This document shows, one piece after another, positions 32,281-40,948 of a DNA stretch of 64,000 nucleotides. Under the pieces are notes generated by a model. The model was not told the origin of the DNA. It did not search any database and saw only the letters and a list, made by a program, of their open reading frames with translations. Positions within the stretch are counted from its first letter, which is position 1. Each line of letters starts with the position of its first letter. A program made the translations under genes and the position numbers. Source of the stretch: Nicotiana tabacum (lineage: Eukaryota; Streptophyta; Magnoliopsida; Solanales; Solanaceae); contig NC_134087.1 of the NCBI RefSeq assembly GCF_000715075.1, forward strand, positions 155,049,436 through 155,113,435, read 5' to 3'.

Positions 32281-33927
32281 TGACCTACTAAAACTAGAAG
32301 GGGATTTTGGAAATTAAAATCTAGAACAAGTTGGCTACAAGAAGGAGATGCCAATACAAAAAATTTTTACCTTATAACTTTAAAACGACGTAGGCGTAAC
32401 CGTATTACTACACTTAGAGATTCAGTGGGCAACTGGATATTAGGCCAAAGAGACATCAACCATTATATAGAAGACTAATACCATAATTTATTCACCACTA
32501 ATCATACCCTTAACACTCTCCCTAAATTCAAAGCTACTCATCATACCATCACTTCTCATGACTATTCAAAACTTGATTCACCACTTACATCTATAGAAAT
32601 TACCAATGCACTAAAAACTTTCCAACCGTTTAAAGCACCTGGACCAGATAGACTACACCCATACTTCTTCCAAACTTATTGGCCTCAAGTAAACCACTCA
32701 GTTATTTCTTTTTGTAAGGAAATCTTTGACACACAGCAATTACCCCCAAAAATAAATAAAACTTATCTATGCCTCATCCCTAAAACACAACAACCTACTC
32801 TCATCACCCAATATCGGCCCATAAGTCTTTGTAACATTATTTATAAGTTAATTACTAAAATTATAGTACTCCATATCTAACCAATCTTATCTAATCTCAT
32901 CAGCCTGGAGCAATCAGCTTTCTTACCTAACCGTAGGGCTTCTGATAATGCTCTTATAATACAAACAATTATGCACCACTTCAAGAAAAAAAGAGGTGCT
33001 CAGACCTCCTTTTTACTTAAATTGGACCTCAAAAAGGCTTTTGATAAATTAGAATGGGGATTCATTCACGAAACTCTCCATTATTTCAACTTTCCACCTA
33101 GGTTGATCAAATTAATCGCATCACCACATCTTCAATCTCCATTCTCATTAATGGACAACCCTCCCTTTTTTTCTATCTTTCAAGAGGCATACGTCAAGAG
33201 GATCCCCTATCACCTTACATTTCCATACTATAATGCTCTCACGCAAAATACACATGGAAGTTGATTACCAAAAATGGCAACCCATCAAATTATCCAGACA
33301 AGGACCACCACTCTCTCACCTCTTATTTACCGATGACATTACTTTACTTTCCAAAAATACCACAAAGAGCATTAATACTATCATAGATACCCTAAACGTT
33401 TTTACTCAAGTTTCAAGACTCGCCATTAATTACAATAAATCAAAAAAAAATTCTCAAAAAACAACTCCATAATCGCTAAAGAAACAGTGATTAATTCATT
33501 CAACATGAAGGAAGAATCGACATTTGGAAAATATTTAGGATATCCTATTTTCACAAAGAAACCTACAACTTCCGACTTTCAATTCCTTCTTGACAACTTT
33601 AAGAATAGACTAGCTGGATGGAAAATTAATTGTCTTACTATGGCAAGAAGGACCATCCTAATAAAAGCAACCCTAAACTGCATACTCAATCATGTAATGC
33701 AAATGATCAAGCTTCCTACTAATATTACTTCTAAATTAGAACGATATCAACGTAATTTTCTTTCGGGATCCACAACTCAGAAACGTAAACTTCACCTTAT
33801 CAAATGGGAAATCATCCAACAACCAAAAATTGGTGGAGGCTTGGGAATTCATAATCTTTCCGATAAAAATAATGCCTTACTAGGATCCTTAGCCTGGAGA
33901 TTGTTTCAATCATCTTCATCCCACTAG
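32281..33927 (+). pseudogene. LINE ORF2: reverse transcriptase
   Basis: RT blocks are APGPDRLHPYFFQTYW (32640), INKTYLCLIPKTQ, YRPISLCNIIYKLITKII (32815), EQSAFLPNRRASDNALIIQT, SFLLKLDLKKAFDKLEWGFI (33010; the catalytic Asp), then a damaged RQGDPLSPY block, and LFTDDITLLS (33329-33345). In the last the two catalytic Asp of F/Y-x-D-D are intact, with Thr in place of Ala. The thumb-like region is at 33487-33927 (YLGYPIFTKK, NRLAGWKINCLTMARRTILI, GGLGIHNL). Stops at 32476, 32878 and 33472 and frameshifts break it. The domain arrangement is that of plant L1. Confidence 0.85.
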
Positions 33928-34624
33928 GATTCAATTCTAATTTCGAAATACTCAAACACCACCAATTCTACTCATATTTCCTCCACCTGGAAAGCCATCA
34001 AACAAGGGTGGGCTTCATGTCAAATTGGAATACGCTGGCATATTGTCAATGGAACTCACATCAAATTTTGGACAGACCTTGGATAGGGACCAACATAATA
34101 CTTTGGAACTTAATTGAAGGGCATTTACCCTACAATGACTACTCATCCACATTAGTTTCCTATATTGAAGGAAACTTAATAAATATTCCTAAAATATCTT
34201 TTGAACTCCCTCAAAATTTACATGAACAAATCCATAGTCAATATATCCCTAACATCACTAATAATCAATCACATGATCACATTTACTAGGGTCTTACCCC
34301 CAAGGGTCTTTTCACAGTACAATCTCTATTTAGACAATTACGTGCAAACCAGACAACATCTCTTTCCAGTGGTTATGGAACCTATAACTACCTCAAAAAA
34401 TAAAACATTTCCTTTGACTTATGAGCCATCATCGACTAGCAACCACAAGTTATCTTTACACTATTCATGTAACCCAGAATTCACTGTGCCCGGTCTGCCA
34501 GATCACTGACGAAACTATTGCACATCTATTTTTTGAGTGTCACCAAGCACAAATAGCCTGGCAACAAGTAGGCATTCATTATCTCCACATCAATCTTACA
34601 CATTTCATGAACACACTCCATTAA
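33928..34624 (+). pseudogene. LINE ORF2: RVT zinc-binding region
   Basis: Frames at 34008-34289 and 34421-34624 show WNTLAYCQWNSHQI, then the zf-RVT motif CPVCQITDETIAHLFFECHQ, with C-x2-C and H-x4-C ligands. This domain regularly follows RT in plant L1 ORF2. Frameshifts separate it from both neighbours. Confidence 0.75.
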
Positions 34625-34819
34625 AACTATCACAATTCATCCTCCACAATAACTCTACTACCACTCCAACAAACTTTCATACTTTAATTCCTTATGCTCT
34701 ATGGCACATATGAAAAAGTCGCAATTGCACTGCTTTTGAAAACATCACTCATCCTCCAAATATTCACCTCATCCTAGGTCAAGCTACTGAGTTTTTCCAC
34801 CTAGGTACACACACTCACA

Positions 34820-35379
34820 AATCTACTTACATAGATGTTAAATGGAATCCTCCTACAAATAGGCATTATAAATTAAATTCTGACGGAGCCTATAGTTTGC
34901 CAGATCAAAAAAGAGGGTTTGGGGGTGTAATTAGAGATTCAACGGGCAAATTGTTACTAGGTTATACGGGTACAAGGCCAACGGGAAATTATCACTACAT
35001 GGAACTCACTGGCCTACAAGAAGGTTTACGACTTGATCTCCAACACAAACTCACACCACTGGAAGTTAATGTGGATTCCACTGAGGTAATTTCTCTACTC
35101 TGCTACATCAATCCACAATACTCATCATTAACGCATGAATGCAGGTACCTACTACATCAGCTGGATAGACCATGGGTGATGCACACTTACATGGAGCAAA
35201 ATCAAATAGCTGACACGCTCGTCAAATACGGGGCCACATTAGCTTACAATGCCTCAGCAACTGTTTTTGTACAACCACCTCCTTTTTTAATGCAAGAATT
35301 ACTAGAAGACCAACGCGGCACACTCCGCAGACGCATTCTATGTACGCATGTGCATGTGGAACCCATCTTTTTTGTCTAG
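34820..35379 (+). pseudogene. LINE ORF2: C-terminal RNase H
   Basis: From LNSDGAYSLPDQKRGFGGVI (34875) the frame runs open to the stop at 35377-35379. RNase H features are the first Asp in NSDGAY, Glu in HYMELTGLQEGL, Asp in NVDSTEVISLL and Asp in NQIADTLVKYG (the usual N-x-x-AD-x-LA). All four carboxylates are present. This 160-codon stretch is the best preserved part of the LINE. RNase H of this type is found in many plant L1 elements. Confidence 0.8.
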
Positions 35380-35528
35380 ATAGTTTGACGAACTTTTGTC
35401 CTGGTAATGTAGTACACGCTGGTGGAAGTGATCAACCGTATTTTTGTTACACTGAAACACCACCAGCGTTTGCTCCTTGTAATATCACTTAATCTATAAT
35501 ATGTGTCTCTTTGATTGACCAAAAAATA
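35380..35528 (+). other. LINE 3' UTR and A-rich tail
   Basis: About 150 bp of non-coding sequence ending TTTGATTGACCAAAAAATAA. Short 3' UTRs ending in a brief A tract are usual for plant L1. Confidence 0.65.
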
Positions 35529-35578
35529 ATTGAATTTATATGTGGTTTTAAGGATACACGATATAACTCAGTACAAAT

Positions 35579-35654
35579 TAAGAGAATAGATTAGTACTGA
35601 AACTGACGATAAGAGAATAGATTAGTACTGAAACTGACGATAAGAGAATAGATG
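35579..35654. repeat. 31-bp tandem repeat, 2.5 exact copies
   Basis: AAGAGAATAGATTAGTACTG plus AAACTGACGAT, twice without a mismatch and then half a unit. This identity contrasts with the decay around it, so the duplication is recent. Confidence 0.9.
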
Positions 35655-35823
35655 CAAACCACAAGAATCGAATAGCCTTGGCCCTCGAGTTCAGTCACCA
35701 TTGAACCAAAGATGTTTCAACTAGCATATGAACAGAGTAACAAGATAATAAAAGCTAGAAAATGACAGTATATTGCTTTATGTTGCGTAAAAATGATGTG
35801 TATTACAAATGATCAGCCCCCTC

Positions 35824-35834
35824 TTTATATAGTA
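35824..35834 (-). promoter_or_regulatory. TATA box of the minus-strand LTR
   Basis: Minus-strand ACTATATAAAG followed by AGGGGGCTGATC. The solo LTR has CTATATAAAGGGG at the equivalent place. Confidence 0.6.
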
Positions 35835-36183
35835 GTGGTGTCCTACTCTTGGTACAATTCTATACAGGGTAAAAAATCTTATGATTTGCTAATTACTCAT
35901 CATCTTGTTGATATTTGACGAGATTTCCGCTGTGATCTTCGAGCGATCGCGGATATTTAGTCTTTTCGTTATTTGGCTTGGTAAGTTTCCCTCGATATTG
36001 CTTGGTTTCGATCTTGATCGGTCTCGATCTTGCTAGATCTCGATCTTGATCGGTCTTTGGGTCACGAGCTCGACGATCTAATTTTGCATCATGATTTGAT
36101 ATAATACGAGGTCGAACCTTAACCTATCATATTCTAGTCTCGATTAATCACATAAGGGGCGATCCCGGTTTTGACCGTATACA

Positions 36184-36201
36184 GATAGTCCCCTCGTTTT
36201 T
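36184..36201 (-). promoter_or_regulatory. Polypurine tract of the minus-strand element
   Basis: Minus-strand AAAAACGAGGGGACTATC directly before the LTR start TGTATACGG. It shows that the internal region lies to the right, so the ORF at 36570-39310 is antisense to the element. Confidence 0.7.
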
Positions 36202-36408
36202 CGGAGAGAAGATGACGAGAAATGATATGAACTTCCGAATCCCAACTCGAAGGGCCATGACATAAGTGACAAATGTCACTGATACACCCGACTATGACAT
36301 AAGCAACAAATGGATACCAAAACGTCCCATCGGTCCAGTTACCAAGGTATTAAATGCCTTGTCAGTTGCTGTTCGGCCACTATGTGTTTTGAACCATTAT
36401 CAGCAAGC

Positions 36409-36416
36409 TATAAGTA
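36409..36416 (+). promoter_or_regulatory. TATA box of the antisense unit
   Basis: TATAAGTA within AGCTATAAGTACTC, followed by a pyrimidine-rich leader (36430-36565) and the coding start region at 36570. It faces away from the LTR. Confidence 0.45.
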
Positions 36417-37243
36417 CTCTAACCTTCCTCTATTCAAACTTTATGTTCAAATCTCCTCCTATTCTTGTTTCTTTTCAAAAAAACTTTTGCTTTGAAACTC
36501 TTGCACCCAAATTTCTTGGACTCTTAGCTAACTGTATACCATCCTAATTCCCTTTTCTTTTGTTCTACACTGGCAAAAACTTCTAAGACTATATCGCAAA
36601 AGGAGGCCGCCTCTTCATCACGACCCGCCAGCAACGGGGCTGTGACAAAACCTCATCCTGAGGAATTTGTTTCGGCAGGGTGTTGTACTATTTCCGATTT
36701 CAAGATTGAAAAACCCCCCTCGATATAGAGTCAATGTGAGCCAGTCTCGAGGTACATGTGCACAGTTACCGATGATCTCCTCACCAAGGTTAAAGATGAT
36801 TGCAATTGGGTCGATAAGCATGTGGCGGTACCTTTTCCCGAGGAATCGATCACTACCCACGTGGAGGGTTTTCTAAGTGTTTACACTTACCCTTTCACAT
36901 TGGGTCCCTTAGACCTTATCAACATTGCTTTCTGCAAGAGGTACGATGTGACTCTTGGCCAAATCCACCCTTCCTTCTAGAGAATAGTGATTCTCTTCCA
37001 ATTCTTTGAAGGCAAAATCGAGGGATGTCCCTTTACCATCGATCACATTATGTGCCTCTACAGTCCCTTACTCTATAGAAGAGGGGTGATAAAGTTTGCT
37101 TGTCGGGCCAACAAGGCCCTAGTCTCGAGTATAGCAAAGGCTCGGGACCGAGGTTGGATGGGTCGATTCGTTCGAATAAAAACTTCGGACCTGATCCCTG
37201 CTGAAGACATGCCATTTCCTAAGAAATGGAACACGAATCGCAA

Positions 37244-37320
37244 GTAGTACTTCGCCTTGAATGTTCAATCTTGTTTTCTACCTTTTATCTCCTTCCTTAT
37301 CGATGTTTTTAGTGTTGCAG
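37244..37320 (+). other. Candidate intron 1 of the antisense unit
   Basis: GTAGTACTTCG...TTTTTAGTGTTGCAG, T-rich. The acceptor could be at 37312 or 37320; 37312 would keep the frame into EWVESLVSQRPYFERAW. Confidence 0.4.
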
Positions 37321-37449
37321 TTGTGTCCTAGGTGCCAGACGTAGTTCCTTAACTCAAGGAATGGGTCGAGAGCCTTGTGTCACAGAGACCATATTTCGAG
37401 CGTGCTTGGATGAAATCATCAAAGGGTGGATGAGAGGCCCGTAATCATG

Positions 37450-37531
37450 GTAATTTTTCTCTTTTGATGTATTAATGTTTAATTCCCTCCTCGTGCAGTC
37501 GAATTCTTATCGTTATATTTTCCTTTGTAAG
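37450..37531 (+). other. Candidate intron 2 of the antisense unit
   Basis: GTAATTTTTCTC...CCTTTGTAAG, T-rich, with a nearer possible acceptor TCGTGCAG at 37498. Flanking coding similarity resumes at LPKDVAIPSS (37533). Confidence 0.4.
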
Positions 37532-38430
37532 TCTCCCCAAAGATGTTGCCATTCCATCCAGTGAGGAGTATGTGCCTCTCAAGTCCCCTGCTCCGAAGCA
37601 GGGTGATGAAAAGAAGAAGAAAAGGGACAAAAGTTCCCCAAACACAAAAAGAAGAAACTGAAGAAGAGGTCGTGCAAGCCCAAGGGAAGCACTGGTGCTC
37701 TATCCTTGGACTCAATTCGCCAATTAAAGGAAGAGTCCGAAGAAGAAGAAGAGAAATCCCAGTTGGAGGCCCGTGTGCGGGCAGGTGTTGTGATGCAAGG
37801 GCCCTCTGAAATAGCAGATGCCGAAATCGGACCGTCCCGACATGAGGAGGTCGACAATGGAGTCTTAGTTGAAGCTCCCGAACATGAAAGGTTTGAGGCC
37901 ACTCCACCCCAAGCTAAGGGGGTCGAGAGAGAGACCGGGGGCGACGCTTCTCGAGCAAAGGAAGGTACCCTGAGAGATGAGCTTGGGTAATTGACATTAC
38001 CGGGTCCCCTCAGATTTTGGCTGCCATGATTCGTGAGGCCGGTATGTTAGAAAGACGTTCCTACGAGGGGCCTCAGGGGGCGAATAATATCCACCACTTC
38101 TTGGACGGATTCGAGTCCATTACTTCGGAACACATCACCGGGCTCGATGACTTGCCGGTGCCGAAGAAAGTACCTTCATCGGGTGCTGCTGGGTCTTCAT
38201 CGAGCCTAAAACTTGTGTATCGATTCCTAGCCCCAAGTGTTAACCTTGACCGCAAGTGGTCGATAATTTTCTCTATTCCTGGGGATGCCCAAATTTTCTT
38301 GGCCCCCATGGGGGTTGCTAGCTACCTCGGTTGCCTGGTGATTGAGGAGGACCAGGCCATGATGGACGTGGTGGAAGTGCCTTACCTATTCAACGAGGCC
38401 CAACATGCTTTGAATCGGGCAACTTCGAGT

Positions 38431-38497
38431 GTCATTTCATTACTTATTTTAAATTTAAAGTTGTAAATAATCGTAACACCTTTCTTTGTGCTTATAG
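38431..38497 (+). other. Candidate intron 3 of the antisense unit
   Basis: GTCATTTCATTAC...TTTGTGCTTATAG, 67 bp. Removing it joins NRATSS to SSVLHHESFLRIREELT in phase 0. Confidence 0.5.
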
Positions 38498-39310
38498 TCC
38501 TCGGTATTGCATCATGAGTCTTTCCTCCGAATTCGGGAGGAGTTAACCTAGCACGAGGTTGAGGTTTAGAAGCAGCTCGGAATGAGCATGCCGAGATGGC
38601 CGAGCACGTATTTCGAGTGCTTCACGATAGTGAAGACAAATTGAAGATAGTGACTAACGATCTGATCCTACAGATCCGGCAAAGGCTTGGATATATCAGG
38701 GAGCTCCAGGCACAGGTAGATACAATTCAGGATGAGGCTGACGAGTTCAAGAAAAATATGGACATCTTAACCTCAAAAAGGGAAGCTACCAAGAACAATT
38801 GGAGTCGGTCGAGACCCAGCTTTGAGCTGCAAAAGAAAAAGGCCTGAGTGCAGGTCAAGAAAATCGAGAAGATTCAATCCCAATAGGACTTGGCTATTTC
38901 TGATAAGGAAAACATGGCCAATGAACTCGAGGCGGCCAAATCTGAGGTGGCCATGGTCAATACCAAAGCCGATGCTAAAGTGGCCCAATTCAAGGTTGAC
39001 GTCGAGGCCATCCAGGCACATGCCAAAAGTATGGTGGATCATGTAAGGTGGCAAGCACGAAGGGAAGCCCTCGAGGGAGTCCGTTCTCAGGACTTCGATA
39101 TATTGGCTGAAATCAAGAATGCCAAAGTAAAAAAAGCCAGGGCTCGGAAGTAGGCCTTTCCCAAGGAAGATTCTGAAAGTTTAAGCAAGTCTGAAGGCGG
39201 GGAAGATCCCGAGGGCGGAGATGATGCCTCCGATGAAGACCAGGCCACTGAGGCCTTTATATTATTTGCTTTCTTTTGCATCTTTTTGAGACTGTTTCGG
39301 CCATTGTAAA

Positions 39311-39474
39311 TTTTTGAATTAAGACATTCTGGCCTCTGTAAAAGGATTTATCAGTAAATATATACAAGTCTTTCTTTTCCCTTTTGGCTTTCAAATTTTT
39401 CCTTTGCTTTATTACTCGTATTCACAAAGTTCGGAATGCCTTAGCATAAAATAACTTATTTTGTGTAAATTCGC
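39311..39474. other. Downstream flank of the antisense unit, up to a junction
   Basis: T-rich non-coding sequence, probably the 3' UTR of the antisense unit. At about 39475 it meets the interior of a DUF7745-like ORF that points the other way. Confidence 0.4.
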
Positions 39475-40259
39475 TTTGGGTGGTGGAAAGCGATGTGATC
39501 ATCCCAGTCCCTCCGCTGAATCTCTTGTCGGTATTCTCCCTTTTGGAGATGTTCTATGAGACAAAGCTTAAGTAGTAGATTGCAGCCTTCGAAGTGTTTT
39601 GCTCCTCGTTGACACTTCTCTAAGGCTCGGTATATGTCTGCAATGATCATGGGCACAATGATGAATGTCTGTCCACCAATCCCCTCCATTAGGGTATTAG
39701 TTACCATAGCCAGCCTAGTATGGATTCTCCCTTTCTTCATCGGAAACACGATCATACCCAGGAAATAAAACATGAAGACAAAAGCCCTACGATGGATGTG
39801 TCCCAAGGACGTGATGGAAAACTCGTCAGGGTAGGTACGGTAGGATTTGTTGTGACCGTACCTTTCATACAGGTAGTCAAAAGGGATGTATGATTCCTTC
39901 AGGCATGTCAATTCTGTATTCTTCTTCATACCCATCATTTTAAGGAAACCCATGCCTTTGCGGTTCTCAGGCATTAGCAGACCCGGAGTTTCCCACACTA
40001 GACCGGCCACACCTCTTATCTCCTCTAGCAAAGGTGTCATTTTAATGTCCCTAAAGCGGAACACGGCCCTTTCACAATCCCAAAATAGCATAACAGCTTC
40101 TATGATCATGTTGTTATGTTAGATCTCCAGTAGGGACGGTAGATTTCCCAGATATTTTCTGATGAGAGTTTGGTCACTAGAGTGTAAATCTCTCCACCAG
40201 CTTAGCAATCTTGGGTGGATGTTGGTGACCATGCCGAATCTGGGGACTTCGTGCCTCAT
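39475..40259 (-). pseudogene. DUF7745-like ORF of an Ogre/Tat element, 3' truncated
   Basis: From the ATG at 40259 the frame reads MRHEVPRFGMVTNIHPRLLS ... IRKYLGNLPSLLEI, one in-frame TAA (40119-40121), then MIIEAVMLFWDCERAVFRFR, MTPLLEEIRGVAGLVWETPG, SYIPFDYLYERYGHN, DEFSITSLGHIHRRAFVFMF, GRIHTRLAMVTNTLMEGIGG, and HFEGCNLLLKLCLIEHLQKG ... DDHIAFHHPKRI. I recognise this as the plant DUF7745 family found in retroelement-derived proteins. The similarity stops at 39475, where the neighbouring element begins. It lies downstream of a Tat-class PBS, in the place where Ogre elements carry their extra ORF1 before gag. Its function is unknown. Confidence 0.65.
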
Positions 40260-40926
40260 ATTTCTGCAAGGCAAATAAGGTTAGGCCCTTACCCCCACAG
40301 ACTCGACTATTTAATATCAACAATTAGCATGAAGCATTTAGTTCTCCAAAGAAATGCACAGAACGTGATGATGTCCATTTAGGTTTAGGGAAACCCAGTG
40401 GACTTTGGATAAGGCTATCTTAAAGGATCATTATGTGGACAACATAACTGACCCATCTAGGTTTGACCATGATGCATGCACAATTTAAATGGAGTAAGGT
40501 TTCTATGTGGTTTTAGACTGGTACCCTTGAGCAGACAACTCGAGGAAGGCACGGAACTGTCGACTGCACCGTTGATCGACTAGTTTTACCGCAAATATGC
40601 CTTTCCGAATTTAGGGGTAATGATATAAGAAGAGCGCAACCACTCATCAAGCGTTGCTATAGTATTTGTTTGGCATGAGTGGAGTATGATGTTGAGCATG
40701 ATTATGCAATAATTAAAAGCATGTTGACATGTATTTGCACGTTAAGAAAGTGATAAATACAATAGTTTTATAATTTAACGCAATTATAAAGAAAGGAAAC
40801 AAGAAAGATATGTCAGTTTTCCTTTTGAACAAGAAATCAAACTCTTAAAGAAAATAAACAAGTAATTGCACATAGGGAGGGGTACAAATTCACAAAAAAA
40901 AAATCTGTAATGGTAAAAGCCTAAAA
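40260..40926 (-). other. Leader of the Ogre/Tat(-) element
   Basis: A 670-bp untranslated region between the PBS and the DUF7745-like ORF. Nothing else is recognised. Confidence 0.5.
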
Positions 40927-40945
40927 ATCCCTAGCAGAGTCGTCA
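40927..40945 (-). promoter_or_regulatory. Primer-binding site, Ogre/Tat(-)
   Basis: Minus-strand TGACGACTCTGCTAGGGAT, three bases after the LTR end. It is the same class as 3267-3284 (TGGCGACTCTGTTGGGGA). Confidence 0.75.
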
Positions 40946-40948
40946 TGC

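Larger units (their letters stand above)
27690..35528 (+). mobile_element. Nearly full-length L1-type LINE
   Basis: It carries ORF1 (zinc-knuckle protein), then ORF2 with endonuclease, RT, zinc-binding domain and RNase H, and ends in TTGACCAAAAAATAA. The start is uncertain: the ORF1 ATG is at 27743, and AATTGAATT occurs both at about 27678-27687 and right after the tail (35529-35537), a candidate target-site duplication. Without the inserted solo LTR and SINE it would be about 7.0 kb, close to a full plant L1. All ORFs are broken by frameshifts and stops. Plant L1 elements with a C-terminal RNase H are well known. Confidence 0.85.
35531..36183 (-). mobile_element. 3' LTR of a minus-strand LTR element
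   Basis: On the minus strand it begins TGTATACGGTCAAAACCGGG at 36183 and carries ACTATATAAAG (35824-35834), with the PPT directly upstream. The left end is uncertain: TG occurs at 35531 and 35541. The family matches the solo LTR at 27881-28628 (same TGTATACGG start and TATATAAAG box), which is 748 bp. Confidence 0.7.
36570..39310 (+). pseudogene. Antisense extra ORF with Transposase_28-like domain and coiled coil
   Basis: From CTGGCAAAAACT at 36570 (the expected ATG is CTG) the reading frames give AKTSKTISQKEAASSSRPAS, then VTDDLLTKVKDDCNWVDKHV, YTYPFTLGPLDLINIAFCKRYDVTLGQIHPSF, GCPFTIDHIMCLYSP and DRGWMGRFVRIKTSDLIPAE (36740-37240). This resembles the 'putative gypsy type transposon' domain (Pfam Transposase_28). 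Lys-rich and Glu-rich parts follow (37600-37990), then a conserved part at 38017-38430 and a coiled coil at 38596-39150. Three GT-AG intron-like gaps interrupt it. Extra ORFs of this kind, antisense between pol and the 3' LTR, are known in Tat-lineage elements; their role is unknown. Stops (36728, 36978) and frameshifts show decay. Confidence 0.65.

Noticed and set aside
36184..36260. Plus-strand 5' LTR reading of 35531-36183 with internal region to the right
   Set aside because: No PBS follows 36183; the inverse reading gives a clear PPT and the TATA box is on the minus strand.
37479..37907. Minus-strand ORF of 142 codons
   Set aside because: It is the shadow of the Lys/Glu-rich part of the antisense unit on the plus strand.
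39475..40259. Host gene with a DUF7745 domain
   Set aside because: It lies directly downstream of a Tat-class PBS and LTR on the same strand and is truncated by another element.
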